Shown here in pieces: positions 41,275 to 49,862 of a DNA stretch of 64,000 bases. A program made the translations under genes and the position numbers. The notes under the pieces are model-generated. The model saw only the letters and a list, made by a program, of their open reading frames with translations, did no database searches and was not told the origin of the DNA. Each line of letters starts with the position of its first letter. Within the stretch, counting starts at the first letter, position 1. The stretch is from NCBI GenBank assembly GCA_045532455.1, contig JAZSFX010000047.1:1-64000 (forward strand). Reading direction: 5' to 3'. Source of the stretch: Ornithomonoglobus_A sp045532455 (GTDB taxonomy: Bacteria; Bacillota; Clostridia; UBA1381).

Positions 41275-43010
41275 GCCAATACCTCCTCAGGCTGTGAATC
41301 CTTTATCTTTTTTAATTCTTCCTCCTCAAGCTGACGATATGCAACCTTTCCAACAAGTGTTTTTGGCATATCCTCTCTGAATTCTATATCATATGGCATA
41401 GAATACTTAGCAATATTTTTTGAGCAATATTCCACAAGCGTTTTCTTTACCTCGTCGCTTGCCAATATTCCGGGTACAAGCTTTACAAATGCCTTTATCT
41501 TCTGCATTTTATACTCATCAGGCACACCTATAACACAACTCATCTGTACATATTCGTGCGCGTCTAAGATATTTTCAATCTGACCGGGGTAGACGTTGTA
41601 GCCTGAGGTTATAATCATTCTTTTTGCTCTGCCCTTAAAGTATATAAAGCCCTCATTATCCATATAGCCAAGGTCGCCTGTATATACCCACTTGAGTCCG
41701 TCTGCGTGCTTTCTTAAAGTATTTGCAGTTTCCTCGGGATGATTCATATACTCTTTCATAACAGTAGGACCCGCAAGCAGAATTTCGCCCTCCTCACCAT
41801 ACGGTAATTCCTCGTCAGTGTCGGGCTTTACAATCTTTATATATGTATCGGGGAAAGGTATTCCAATACTGCCTTGCTTGTACATTGTTGCAGGCGTTAA
41901 GCAACATGCAGTAACAGTTTCGGTTGTTCCGTAACCCTCACGTACCTGTACCATACTGTTATGGTCGTACAGGAATTTATCAAGCTTCTTTTTAAGCTCA
42001 ATCGAAAGCGAATCTCCGCCCGAGAAAACACCCTTTAGTGAGCTTAAATCTGCTTTTTCCATAAAGTCAAGTCTCAGGAGTGCTTCGTAAAGTGTAGGAA
42101 CACCTGCAACAAAGTTGCACTTATTCTTTACCATAAGCTTTGCATAGCTTTTTGGAGTAAATCTCGGTACAAGAATACAACGTCCGCCGCTTGATAGCAT
42201 TGTATGAATACATACGCCCAAGCCAAAACCGTGAAACAAAGGCATAGCAGCAAGCATTTTATCACCAACTCTGAACATCTGGTTTGCAGCAATTACCTGC
42301 TCTCCTAAGGCATTAAAATTACCATTTGTTAATACTATACCCTTATTTGTTCCTGTTGTTCCGCCTGAATATAAAATTACTGCGGGGTCGTCTTTTTTTC
42401 TTTGTACACTGTAGTTATAAAAACAACATTTATCAAGCTTTAAAAAGTCGTTCCATCTTATAATCGGTGCGTCAGAGGGTATTTTTTGTATTTTACGTGC
42501 CTCGGTGAGCATATATCCTGCCTTTATCGGCTTTGAAAGCTCGTCTTTGACACTTGCGATTATGATATTCACAACCTTGGTGTTGTGTCTTATTTTTTCG
42601 AATTTTCCATAGAATTGGTCCAGTGTTATTGCAGTAACACTGCCCGATTCGTTAAGATAAAACTCAATCTCCTTTTCGGCTGAAAGAGGGTGAATCATAT
42701 TTGCAATACCACCCACTAAATTTATGGCATAGAACATATAAATCGCCTGAGGGCAGTTTGGCATGGCAATAGTAACCTTGTCGTTTTCTCTTACGCCTAT
42801 TGTTTTAAGTGCCCTTGCACATCTTTGTATTTCCGCTATCATTTTTGAGTATGTAGTTGAGCGGCCCATAAAATCGAACGCAATATTATTTGGATATTGC
42901 TCTGCAATTTTTTCTACCGCCTCGTACATTGAGCCTTCAAAATAATCTATATGCATAGGCACGTCGCCCATATGGTCTTTCCATGGGGTTTTTGCGGTTA
43001 TATTACTCAT
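41271..43010 (-). CDS. AMP-dependent acyl-CoA ligase
   Basis: A 579-residue adenylate-forming enzyme, likely a long-chain fatty acid-CoA ligase. Motifs are ILYSGGTTGTNKGIVL (P-loop-like, near residue 210), YGTTETVTACC, YTGDLGYMDNEGFIYFKGR (hinge Asp) and the C-terminal catalytic Lys in MPKTLVGKVAYRQ. The ATG at 43010 is used for the adjacent GAGGTGG; it lies within the last codons of the upstream E2-like gene (8-base overlap). It sits between that gene and trhA in a tightly overlapping operon, which suggests acyl transfer to or from membrane lipids. The acyl chain is not predictable. Confidence 0.9.
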   Translation of the reverse strand: MSNITAKTPWKDHMGDVPMHIDYFEGSMYEAVEKIAEQYPNNIAFDFMGRSTTYSKMIAEIQRCARALKTIGVRENDKVTIAMPNCPQAIYMFYAINLVGGIANMIHPLSAEKEIEFYLNESGSVTAITLDQFYGKFEKIRHNTKVVNIIIASVKDELSKPIKAGYMLTEARKIQKIPSDAPIIRWNDFLKLDKCCFYNYSVQRKKDDPAVILYSGGTTGTNKGIVLTNGNFNALGEQVIAANQMFRVGDKMLAAMPLFHGFGLGVCIHTMLSSGGRCILVPRFTPKSYAKLMVKNKCNFVAGVPTLYEALLRLDFMEKADLSSLKGVFSGGDSLSIELKKKLDKFLYDHNSMVQVREGYGTTETVTACCLTPATMYKQGSIGIPFPDTYIKIVKPDTDEELPYGEEGEILLAGPTVMKEYMNHPEETANTLRKHADGLKWVYTGDLGYMDNEGFIYFKGRAKRMIITSGYNVYPGQIENILDAHEYVQMSCVIGVPDEYKMQKIKAFVKLVPGILASDEVKKTLVEYCSKNIAKYSMPYDIEFREDMPKTLVGKVAYRQLEEEELKKIKDSQPEEVLA

Positions 43011-43878
43011 AATCCACCTCATCTCCGAACGGTTTTTCGAGCAGTTCGGGGTTTTCTAATATTTTTTTCAAGAGCTTAACGGTTTTGGAAAAATAATATC
43101 CGTCAGCAATCCTTTCATCTACAGTAAGTCCGATATCAACACTGTCGCGCATTGTCATATTACCGCTTTCGTCAAAAAACGGACGTATTTTCTTTTCGCC
43201 TATTACCATAAACACGGATGTTGTTCCCCAATTTGTAAGGTGGTGATAGCCGCTTTTAAGCTTTATAGAGCCAAGATTTGAAATAAGCACCGAGGAATAA
43301 TACGGGTCGGTCGAAACAAACGACTTTGGTACTTTGCCTATTTTATCCAAGAAACATACAAAGCTCACTGCCGCCTTTGAGATAAATCTCGGAATTTTAT
43401 TAAGAAGCTCCATAACCTCTACGGTGCTATCCTGCTTTGTTTCTTTTCGGCATCTGTGAACTTGTCTAAAAATATCGTTATGTACGTCTTCTATTGTATG
43501 GCTTTCTTTGGAGTGAATAAATGCCATACCCTCCTCGGAATTATCCTCAAACACCTTTTTAATAACAAACGCGGCACTGACCTCGTTTCGCTGATACATA
43601 TTCTTGTTTGCTATAAATATATTCATTTTAGGGCGTAGGGTAATGGTTTTTAATACTGCGCCTACAAGCACCTGAAACAAGTTATATTTATATTCGGGAT
43701 TATCCTTGTTTTTTTCTTCGAGATATTTATTAATGTTTGTGAGGTCTATTCTCTCCGAAATAAAAGCCTCATTATCACATCTGTTGGGATAAATAAGCGG
43801 CATAAGAAAATGCATGGAATCTACATTTCTTAAAAGAGTGCCATCGCGTCTGTCTCCAAATCTTCTTTTGGTTTTCAC
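43003..43878 (-). CDS. E2-like (2-oxoacid dehydrogenase/CAT fold) acyltransferase-domain protein lacking catalytic His
   Basis: A 291-residue protein with the fold of the E2 catalytic core or chloramphenicol acetyltransferase. It has no lipoyl domain. The late strand SSVLISNLGSIKLKSGYHHLTNWGTTSVFMVIG and the C-terminal DERIADGYYF (254-263) correspond to the E2 region whose catalytic motif is DHRxxDG. Glu255 stands where the catalytic His should be. It may be a non-catalytic relative, a lipid/acyl-CoA binder, or use a different base. No E1/E3 genes are nearby. GTG start with AAGGAGG 8 nt upstream. First gene of the operon with the acyl-CoA ligase and trhA. Confidence 0.8.
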   Translation of the reverse strand: MKTKRRFGDRRDGTLLRNVDSMHFLMPLIYPNRCDNEAFISERIDLTNINKYLEEKNKDNPEYKYNLFQVLVGAVLKTITLRPKMNIFIANKNMYQRNEVSAAFVIKKVFEDNSEEGMAFIHSKESHTIEDVHNDIFRQVHRCRKETKQDSTVEVMELLNKIPRFISKAAVSFVCFLDKIGKVPKSFVSTDPYYSSVLISNLGSIKLKSGYHHLTNWGTTSVFMVIGEKKIRPFFDESGNMTMRDSVDIGLTVDERIADGYYFSKTVKLLKKILENPELLEKPFGDEVDYE

Positions 43879-43982
43879 AAGTTTTTCCTCCTTAAATTAT
43901 AAAATGAACCGATTATAAAGATTGTATAATCTAGATGACGATCTTTTTAGTTGCAGACTCGTGTTAAATCAGAACTAAATTT

Positions 43983-44372
43983 TTACTCTCTCCAATTCAT
44001 CCCAACAACTTCGCCATTAAGTTTATCAACATAAAAAACTATCGGTCCAAGCAAACCATCTTGTTCCGTATTGTATATAATTCTATATAATGTTCTTCCA
44101 ACAACCTCTGTTTTTTCATTAAAAAGATATATTGAAGGAGTTTTATTAAATACAATTTCGTCAACTTTTGGATTATTCAAATTTATAATAGTTTCTTTAC
44201 TTTTTTCTTCAAGCATTTTCATGGTGTGTGCAATAGCTTTCTCAGTTGTTATACCCACAAGTGGAGCATACTGTTTGCCCCAAGTCGAAAAAACAGCAAC
44301 TTCATTGTTTTCCATCTTTTTATGGTCAATCACATATAAAGAACAAAAAAGCAAAAACAATATTATCAACAA
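43983..44372 (-). CDS. Small membrane-anchored protein of unknown function
   Basis: About 129-139 residues: one N-terminal transmembrane helix, then a soluble ~110-residue domain ending VFYVDKLNGEVVGMNWRE, reminiscent of PepSY-like modules but not assignable. The nearest standard start is TTG 44372 (or nothing better), without a ribosome binding site. The frame continues upstream to an ATA at 44402 that lies 9 nt after GGAG and would give a classic ATA-started KKILFIISGLLIILFLLF signal/anchor. The start may thus be a non-standard ATA or a lost ATG. Function unknown; it opens an accessory patch. Confidence 0.6.
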   Translation of the reverse strand: MLIILFLLFCSLYVIDHKKMENNEVAVFSTWGKQYAPLVGITTEKAIAHTMKMLEEKSKETIINLNNPKVDEIVFNKTPSIYLFNEKTEVVGRTLYRIIYNTEQDGLLGPIVFYVDKLNGEVVGMNWRE

Positions 44373-44654
44373 GCCACTAATAATAAAAAGTATTTTCTTT
44401 ATGTACTTTCACTCCTTTCAAAATCTTTCAACAGCATTATGCTTGTGTCAGGTCAGGTAAACAGTGAATAATAGGACCTACTACTTTTTCCTGATTTTTT
44501 CACTGTGTTTTTTCTGAACAAAATCCTTTAGAACCCGCGAGAATACTGGATTTTCTCGCTCCCGATAGTATATGATAAATATCAAAATCGGCAAACTAAT
44601 CTTTTAAATTGTATGGACTTGACACGAGGGCTTTTTACCTCATTCGAGCTAAAA
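44373..44654. other. Gene-poor accessory spacer
   Basis: Apart from the upstream end of the small membrane gene (to about 44420) this stretch holds no convincing gene. It contains an interrupted hairpin (GCGAGAA/TTCTCGC, 44537-44559) without a T tract. Base use is more AT-rich and irregular than in the surrounding housekeeping regions. Confidence 0.5.
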
Positions 44655-45473
44655 TTATTCTTTTAATAATTTTAATGTGTTTTGATTTTCAAGAACTCGA
44701 AGCTGTGATTTTGCCATAGCATTGAGTTGAATAAGTCTTTCTCTTTGAGGTACACCTTGTTCTATAAGTATTGCATTGAAACTTTCCATATTGGCAATCA
44801 CCAAAAGCTGCTCTATTGTAGCATAATCTCTTATGTTCCCTTTCTTATCAGGATTTTCTGTCCTCCACTCTTTCGCTGTCTTTCCAAACAATGCCATATT
44901 TAAAACATCTGCCTCATTGGCATAAACAAAAGCAAGCTGTTTTTCACTCAGATTAGGAACAATATTTTCTTTTATAGCATCTGTATGTATGCGATAATTG
45001 ACTTTGGCGAGTTCTCTTTTTGCACTCCATTCAAGTTCTTTCTGTTCATTGACTTTTAATCTTTGAAATTCTGTTATAAGATAAAGTTTAAATTCAGGAC
45101 TTAACCAACTTGCAAATTCAAACGCAATATCTCTATGTGCGAATGTTCCTCCATTATTTCCTGATTTTGAAATAATTCCTATCGCATTTGTTGTTTCAAT
45201 CCATTTTTGAGGAGATAAGTAAAAACTGTTTTTACCTGCCTGATTTTCAAAGGTCGTAAATTCGAGACCTTTGAAATCGGTATTATTTAGTTTTTCCCAT
45301 AAGCCCAAATATGAAATAACATCCTTGTTTCTCATCCATGTTTGAATTGGAACCTTCGGCTCTTTCGGATTTGCATATCTGGCAATGTCAGTTAAAGAAA
45401 TATAGTCAGCTTTATTTATCTTTTTATATTTAATATCAATGCCATTTACTTCTATTTGATTGTTTTTTGCCAT
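44655..45473 (-). CDS. KilA-N domain protein
   Basis: A 272-residue protein. Residues ~15-110 form a KilA-N DNA-binding domain (ADYISLTDIARYANPKEP, IQTWMRNKDVISYLGLWE, FYLSPQKWIETTNAIGI). The C-terminal half (about 120-272) has FASWLSPEFKLYLITEFQRLK and RIHTDAIKENIVP, as in stand-alone KilA-N proteins of Firmicutes. The domain occurs in phage antirepressors and mobile elements. The ATG at 45473 is used because AAAGGA lies 9 nt upstream; upstream in-frame starts would add a non-homologous 26 residues. Likely acquired DNA. Confidence 0.82.
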   Translation of the reverse strand: MAKNNQIEVNGIDIKYKKINKADYISLTDIARYANPKEPKVPIQTWMRNKDVISYLGLWEKLNNTDFKGLEFTTFENQAGKNSFYLSPQKWIETTNAIGIISKSGNNGGTFAHRDIAFEFASWLSPEFKLYLITEFQRLKVNEQKELEWSAKRELAKVNYRIHTDAIKENIVPNLSEKQLAFVYANEADVLNMALFGKTAKEWRTENPDKKGNIRDYATIEQLLVIANMESFNAILIEQGVPQRERLIQLNAMAKSQLRVLENQNTLKLLKE

Positions 45474-45547
45474 ATTGCATTTTCCTTTCTGTTTAAATTC
45501 CCTTGCTTTTTCACTCATTTTTAAACAAATTGTTTTAAATCTTGTAT

Positions 45548-46315
45548 TCAATCAAATATTGCTCCATCTACAACAGGTGCAAGAGCTTCTTTTGCATTAC
45601 TTGAATACTTATATTTCGGAATTCTTGATGACTTGCTTTCAATAAATTTATAGCCTTCGCCTTCTAATATTTCAAAAGTATATGTGTTTTTTCTGTCATC
45701 TGTTTTACAGATAATCTCATTGTCTATGACCTCGTATGTTCCTTGTGCGATATAACTGCTGAGCATAGACCAAAAGAACTGAAATTTTCTATTTTCTTTA
45801 TCAAGCGAAAGATATGGTTTTGACATTTGTTCTACAGATTCTTCATAAGTGTAAATTCGTCTTTTATCAGCCGCACTCGCAAGGATTTTTTCAAGTTCTG
45901 CCATATCCTTATCACTGGTTTTAGCTTGTTTATTTCCTCTTTTTATTTCGCTGCAACTGATAAGAATATCGTATGTGTTGTTATCATAGGTAATTGCATA
46001 GTCTGCAATGCCATCGCAAGGCTCGTTTATGTATTTTGAGTTTTTTAGTAAATTTGTGATGAATTCAACATCTGCTTTTTCAGAAACTTTGAATGTATTG
46101 TCTGTTCCAAAAGACTTGACATCCAAGATCTCGTTTGTCGGTTTTTCATATTTCATAAACAAACTGCCCATTTTGACACCAATATTGTTTTTATATGGCT
46201 CATTATGTGAAACGCCGACATATCGCACAACCTTATATCCAAGTCCCCAATATGTAACCTTGCTACCATCTTGACTAGTCTTTATAATTATACCACATAT
46301 TAACCATATTTGCAA
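45548..46315 (-). CDS. Uncharacterised protein, probably 5'-truncated
   Basis: An open frame of 255 codons. Residues ~15-60 (GSKVTYWGLGYKVVRYVGVSHNEPYKNNIGVKMGS) look like the interior of a longer secreted or membrane protein, but no signal peptide or ribosome binding site precedes them. A consensus promoter (TTGCAA at 46310-46315, 17 bp, TATAAT at 46287-46292, minus strand) lies inside the first codons, so the real translation start must be downstream or absent. Candidate internal ATGs are at 46171 and 46156. The C-terminal half (KDMAELEKILASAADKRRIYTYEESVEQM) is unassigned. I regard it as a remnant or rearranged gene. Confidence 0.5.
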   Translation of the reverse strand: MQIWLICGIIIKTSQDGSKVTYWGLGYKVVRYVGVSHNEPYKNNIGVKMGSLFMKYEKPTNEILDVKSFGTDNTFKVSEKADVEFITNLLKNSKYINEPCDGIADYAITYDNNTYDILISCSEIKRGNKQAKTSDKDMAELEKILASAADKRRIYTYEESVEQMSKPYLSLDKENRKFQFFWSMLSSYIAQGTYEVIDNEIICKTDDRKNTYTFEILEGEGYKFIESKSSRIPKYKYSSNAKEALAPVVDGAIFD

Positions 46316-46421
46316 TTATTTTGTCGAAAAAGAAAATATTTTTGTTGCTTTTGCTTATTGATTTTTTATACACCACATAGTAAACTGAAAGACAGAGTAT
46401 AGAAAAAACAAGGAAGTAATT

Positions 46422-47363
46422 ATGAAAAATCAAAGACTAAAAGGAAATTTAATTCTTCTCCTTACTGCGCTTGTATGGGGCACTTCGTTTATATCGCAAA
46501 GCAAGGGTGTAGAGAGTGTGCCGCCAATGGCATTTAACGGAATACGCTGTCTGCTTGGCGGTGTTGTACTTTTGCCCGTTATTGCATTTTTAGATTCAGG
46601 CAAGAGAAAAAAGGGAGTAGATGTTCAAAAATTCGATAAAAAGGTAGTTATCGGCGGAATTGTATGCGGTTGTTTTTTGTGTTTTGCAAGCACACTGCAA
46701 ACACAGGGAATGGTATACACAAGTCCTGGAAAAGCAGGCTTTATAACCGCACTGTATATGGTTATTGTACCAATCATCAATATTTTCAGGGGTAAGCGCC
46801 CATCGCTTGTAATTCTGCTTTCGGTTATTATCGCAGTTTGGGGGTTGTACCTTATGTGTATAAATTCCGATATAACCATCAACAAGGGTGATATTTTAAT
46901 ATTTTTGTGCGCATTCCTTTTTGCAGGGCACATTCTTGTGATTGACTATTTTTCGCCACAGGTTGATGGAATAAAGCTTTCGTGTTTACAATTTTTTGTA
47001 AGCGGAATAATAAATGTTATTATGATGTTTATGTTCGAAGAACCTCACCTTATGCCGATACTTAAATGCTGGGCGGCAATAGGGTATTCGGGAATAATGT
47101 CGTGCGGTGTTGCCTACACACTACAGATAGTAGGACAAAAATATACCGACCCCACCTCAGCCTCAATTCTTATGAGTTTAGAGTCTGTTTTTGCAACGCT
47201 TTCTACCGTAATTCTTGTTGCGCTCGGCTTTAATCTTACGGGCGGCGCTATGACAAGGCGCGAAATTTTGGGTTGTGTTTTAATGTTTGTTGCAATTATA
47301 CTTGTTCAGCTTCCTGCTCCCACAAAAAGTTCTATTATGACAAAACAACAACAAAACCGTTAA
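46422..47363 (+). CDS. EamA/DMT-superfamily transporter
   Basis: A 313-residue membrane protein with ten predicted helices arranged as two EamA repeats. It starts LKGNLILLLTALVWGTSFISQSKGVESVPPMAFNGIRCLLGG and the second repeat has ASILMSLESVFATLSTVILVALGFNLTGGAMTRREILG. Family members export metabolites such as amino acids or purines; the substrate is unknown here. AAGGAAG precedes the ATG. Confidence 0.9.
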   Translation: MKNQRLKGNLILLLTALVWGTSFISQSKGVESVPPMAFNGIRCLLGGVVLLPVIAFLDSGKRKKGVDVQKFDKKVVIGGIVCGCFLCFASTLQTQGMVYTSPGKAGFITALYMVIVPIINIFRGKRPSLVILLSVIIAVWGLYLMCINSDITINKGDILIFLCAFLFAGHILVIDYFSPQVDGIKLSCLQFFVSGIINVIMMFMFEEPHLMPILKCWAAIGYSGIMSCGVAYTLQIVGQKYTDPTSASILMSLESVFATLSTVILVALGFNLTGGAMTRREILGCVLMFVAIILVQLPAPTKSSIMTKQQQNR

Positions 47364-47379
47364 ATGTTGTCGACTTTTG

Positions 47380-47408
47380 TTGACATATATTGGCACTTGT
47401 GTTAACAT
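47380..47408 (+). promoter_or_regulatory. Promoter of the NhaC-type antiporter gene, with palindrome
   Basis: TTGACA, 17 bp, TAACAT. The -10 is overlapped by TTAACA-TTG-TGTTAA (47402-47416), a 6-bp inverted repeat that could be an operator. Confidence 0.55.
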
Positions 47409-47466
47409 TGTGTTAATAATTGCGCCTTATCTGACAACAAAGGTGCAAAATTGGGAGGTTTAGAAA

Positions 47467-49080
47467 ATGAAATTTTCAAACAGAAAAAATCTTGTTGCTT
47501 TTCTTGTTATGGTAGTGGCAGTTTTTGTAGGTTCAACAGTTGCATTTGCAAGCGGTGAAACTGCAGGTGAAGCAACAATGTTCTACGCGACTTTCTGGTC
47601 GCTTGTTCCGCCATTGGTTGCTATTGTACTTGCACTTATAACAAAAGAGGTTTATTCTTCTTTGTTTATAGGTATTGTACTTGGCGGATTGCTTTCTGCT
47701 AATATGCACCCTGTTGCATCACTCGATAATCTTCTTAACGAGGGTATTATTTCGGCAGTATCAGGCACTGCGGGTATATTCATCTTCCTTGTTATTCTTG
47801 GTGCTATTGTTGCACTCATAAACAAGGCGGGCGGAAGTGCGGCATTCGGACGTTGGGCACAGACACATATTAAATCACGTGTTGGCGCTATATTTGCTAC
47901 ATTCATTCTGGGTGTATTGATATTTATCGACGACTACTTCAACTGCCTCACGGTCGGCAGTGTTATGCTACCCGTTACTGACAGACACAAGATTTCGAGA
48001 GCAAAGCTTGCATTTATCATAGATGCAACTGCTGCACCTATTTGTATGATTGCACCTGTTTCTTCGTGGGCAGCTGCAGTTTCGGAATTTACAAAGGGTA
48101 CAGGCTATTCTGGTATTGAGCTTTTTGTACGTGCAATTCCTTATAACTTTTATTCACTTTTTATGCTTGCATTTATAGTAATGATTACACTTATGAAGTT
48201 CGATTTCGGACCAATGAAGCTACACGAATTCAATGCAATGACAAAGGGCGATCTGTTCACAAGCGGACAGGAAAGTGCCGAAAAGGCAGACGACGTAGAG
48301 GCTAATCCAAAAGGACGTGTAATCGACCTTATTTTGCCTGTTATAGTATTGGTTATATTATCGGTAATCGGTCTTGTATACATAGGCGGATTCTTTGGCG
48401 GTGAAACATTTATTGATGCTTTTGGTAACACAGATGCTACTGTGGGACTTCCGTGGGGTGCTATCCTTGCGTTGATTTTCACAATTTTCTATCTCATAAT
48501 CAGGAGAGTTGTTACATTCAAGGAAGCTATGGAATGTATACCAAAGGGCTTTATAGCTATGGTGCCTGCAATACTGATTTTAACATTTGCAACTGCACTA
48601 AAGAATATGACAGGTCTTTTGGGTGCTGCGGAGTTTGTTGAAGCTATCATGGACTCGGCTGCGGTAGGTCTTGCAAACTTTTTGCCTGCTATTATATTCC
48701 TTGTTGCTTGTGTGCTTGCATTCTCAACAGGTACTTCGTGGGGAACATTCGGTATACTCATTCCAATAGTTACAGCTATATTTGACCCAACAAGCGAGCT
48801 TTTGATAATTGGTGTATCTGCATGTCTTGCAGGTGCAGTTTGCGGCGACCACTGCTCACCAATTTCCGATACAACTATTATGTCATCGGCAGGAAGCAGG
48901 TCTAACCACATAAATCACGTATCAACTCAGTTGCCATATGCAATAATGGTTGCACTTGTTTCGTTTGTTACATATGTTATCGCAGCATTTGTACAAAGCG
49001 CATATGTGTTGATACCTGCAGGCATTGTGATGCTGTTTGTAGTATTGTTAATCACAAAGAAAATCACAAACAAACAATAA
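47467..49080 (+). CDS. NhaC-family Na+/H+ antiporter-like transporter
   Basis: A 537-residue membrane protein with about 12-13 helices. The first hydrophobic segment (LVAFLVMVVAVFVGSTVAFA) may be a signal or membrane segment. The family motifs FIDDYFNCLTVGSVMLPVTDRHKISRAKLAFIID and the C-terminal SACLAGAVCGDHCSPISDTTIMSSAG are present, with conserved Asp residues for ion coupling. It may exchange Na+/H+ or a linked amino acid/dicarboxylate; the coupling ion is inferred. GGGAGG precedes the ATG. Monocistronic. Confidence 0.9.
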   Translation: MKFSNRKNLVAFLVMVVAVFVGSTVAFASGETAGEATMFYATFWSLVPPLVAIVLALITKEVYSSLFIGIVLGGLLSANMHPVASLDNLLNEGIISAVSGTAGIFIFLVILGAIVALINKAGGSAAFGRWAQTHIKSRVGAIFATFILGVLIFIDDYFNCLTVGSVMLPVTDRHKISRAKLAFIIDATAAPICMIAPVSSWAAAVSEFTKGTGYSGIELFVRAIPYNFYSLFMLAFIVMITLMKFDFGPMKLHEFNAMTKGDLFTSGQESAEKADDVEANPKGRVIDLILPVIVLVILSVIGLVYIGGFFGGETFIDAFGNTDATVGLPWGAILALIFTIFYLIIRRVVTFKEAMECIPKGFIAMVPAILILTFATALKNMTGLLGAAEFVEAIMDSAAVGLANFLPAIIFLVACVLAFSTGTSWGTFGILIPIVTAIFDPTSELLIIGVSACLAGAVCGDHCSPISDTTIMSSAGSRSNHINHVSTQLPYAIMVALVSFVTYVIAAFVQSAYVLIPAGIVMLFVVLLITKKITNKQ

Positions 49081-49094
49081 TTACAGTTAAATAC

Positions 49095-49128
49095 AAAAAG
49101 CAGTAAAACGTTCGTTTTGCTGCTTTTT
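49095..49128 (+). terminator. Terminator of the antiporter gene
   Basis: AAAAAGCAG-T-AAAACG, loop, CGTTTTG-CTGCTTTTT with a T run. From here to 49382 the DNA is AT-rich with no further gene; it must hold the promoter of the Lrp-family gene. Confidence 0.82.
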
Positions 49129-49382
49129 TTGTTTAGGTAAAATATATATGATTTAGCAAACTTTTCTTTGCTAAAACAAGCATTGACAAAAATAGATAAA
49201 ATATTTTTTAAATTTTGTACAAGTTTTTTTGCAAAAACAGTAGAAATTTTTTCGAATTTAATATATAATATATAAGATAGGATATAATGACTATTTTTGT
49301 GCCTTATTGGCATAAAATAGCAGATAGATATTTATATAAAAATAACATGTATTTACATACAAAAAGAAAGGTGAGATTAACC

Positions 49383-49862
49383 ATGAAAGAGCTTTTAACA
49401 CTTTTGGAAAAAGAAAAAAATATTGTATCACGAGCCAAGTTTGCGCGTATTTTAGGCATTAGCGAAGAAGAAGTTGCAAAGAAAATTGTCGAGCTTGAAA
49501 AGGACAATGTAATTGCAGGCTACAAAACTCTTATTAATTGGGATAAAACTGACCGCGAGGTTGTAAATGCGCTTATAGAATTAAAGGTAACACCGCAAAA
49601 AGGCGGCGGTTTTGATATGATTGCCGATAAAATATACGGATATCCTCAGGTTAAATCGTTGTACCTTATGAGCGGTGCATACGATTTGGCTATTACTCTT
49701 GAGGGTAACACAATGCAGGAGGTTGCAATGTTTGTTGCGCAAAAGCTTGCACCTATGGACGAAGTCCTTTCTACTGCAACACACTTTGTATTAAAGAAAT
49801 ATAAGGAGGAGGGCATCGTGTTCGAAGATGATACACACGATACCCGACAAATGGTTATATGA
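49383..49862 (+). CDS. Lrp/AsnC-family transcriptional regulator
   Basis: A 159-residue protein. The N-terminal winged HTH (LLTLLEKEKNIVSRAKFARILGISEEEVAKKIVELEKDNVIAGYKTLI) is followed by an RAM/AsnC effector domain (ALIELKVTPQKGGGFDMIADKIYGYPQVKSLYLMSGAYDLAITLEGN). ATG 49383 has AAAGGTGA upstream; a longer in-frame version lacks one. Its stop overlaps the start of the aminotransferase (ATGA), so it probably senses an amino acid handled by that enzyme. Confidence 0.93.
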   Translation: MKELLTLLEKEKNIVSRAKFARILGISEEEVAKKIVELEKDNVIAGYKTLINWDKTDREVVNALIELKVTPQKGGGFDMIADKIYGYPQVKSLYLMSGAYDLAITLEGNTMQEVAMFVAQKLAPMDEVLSTATHFVLKKYKEEGIVFEDDTHDTRQMVI

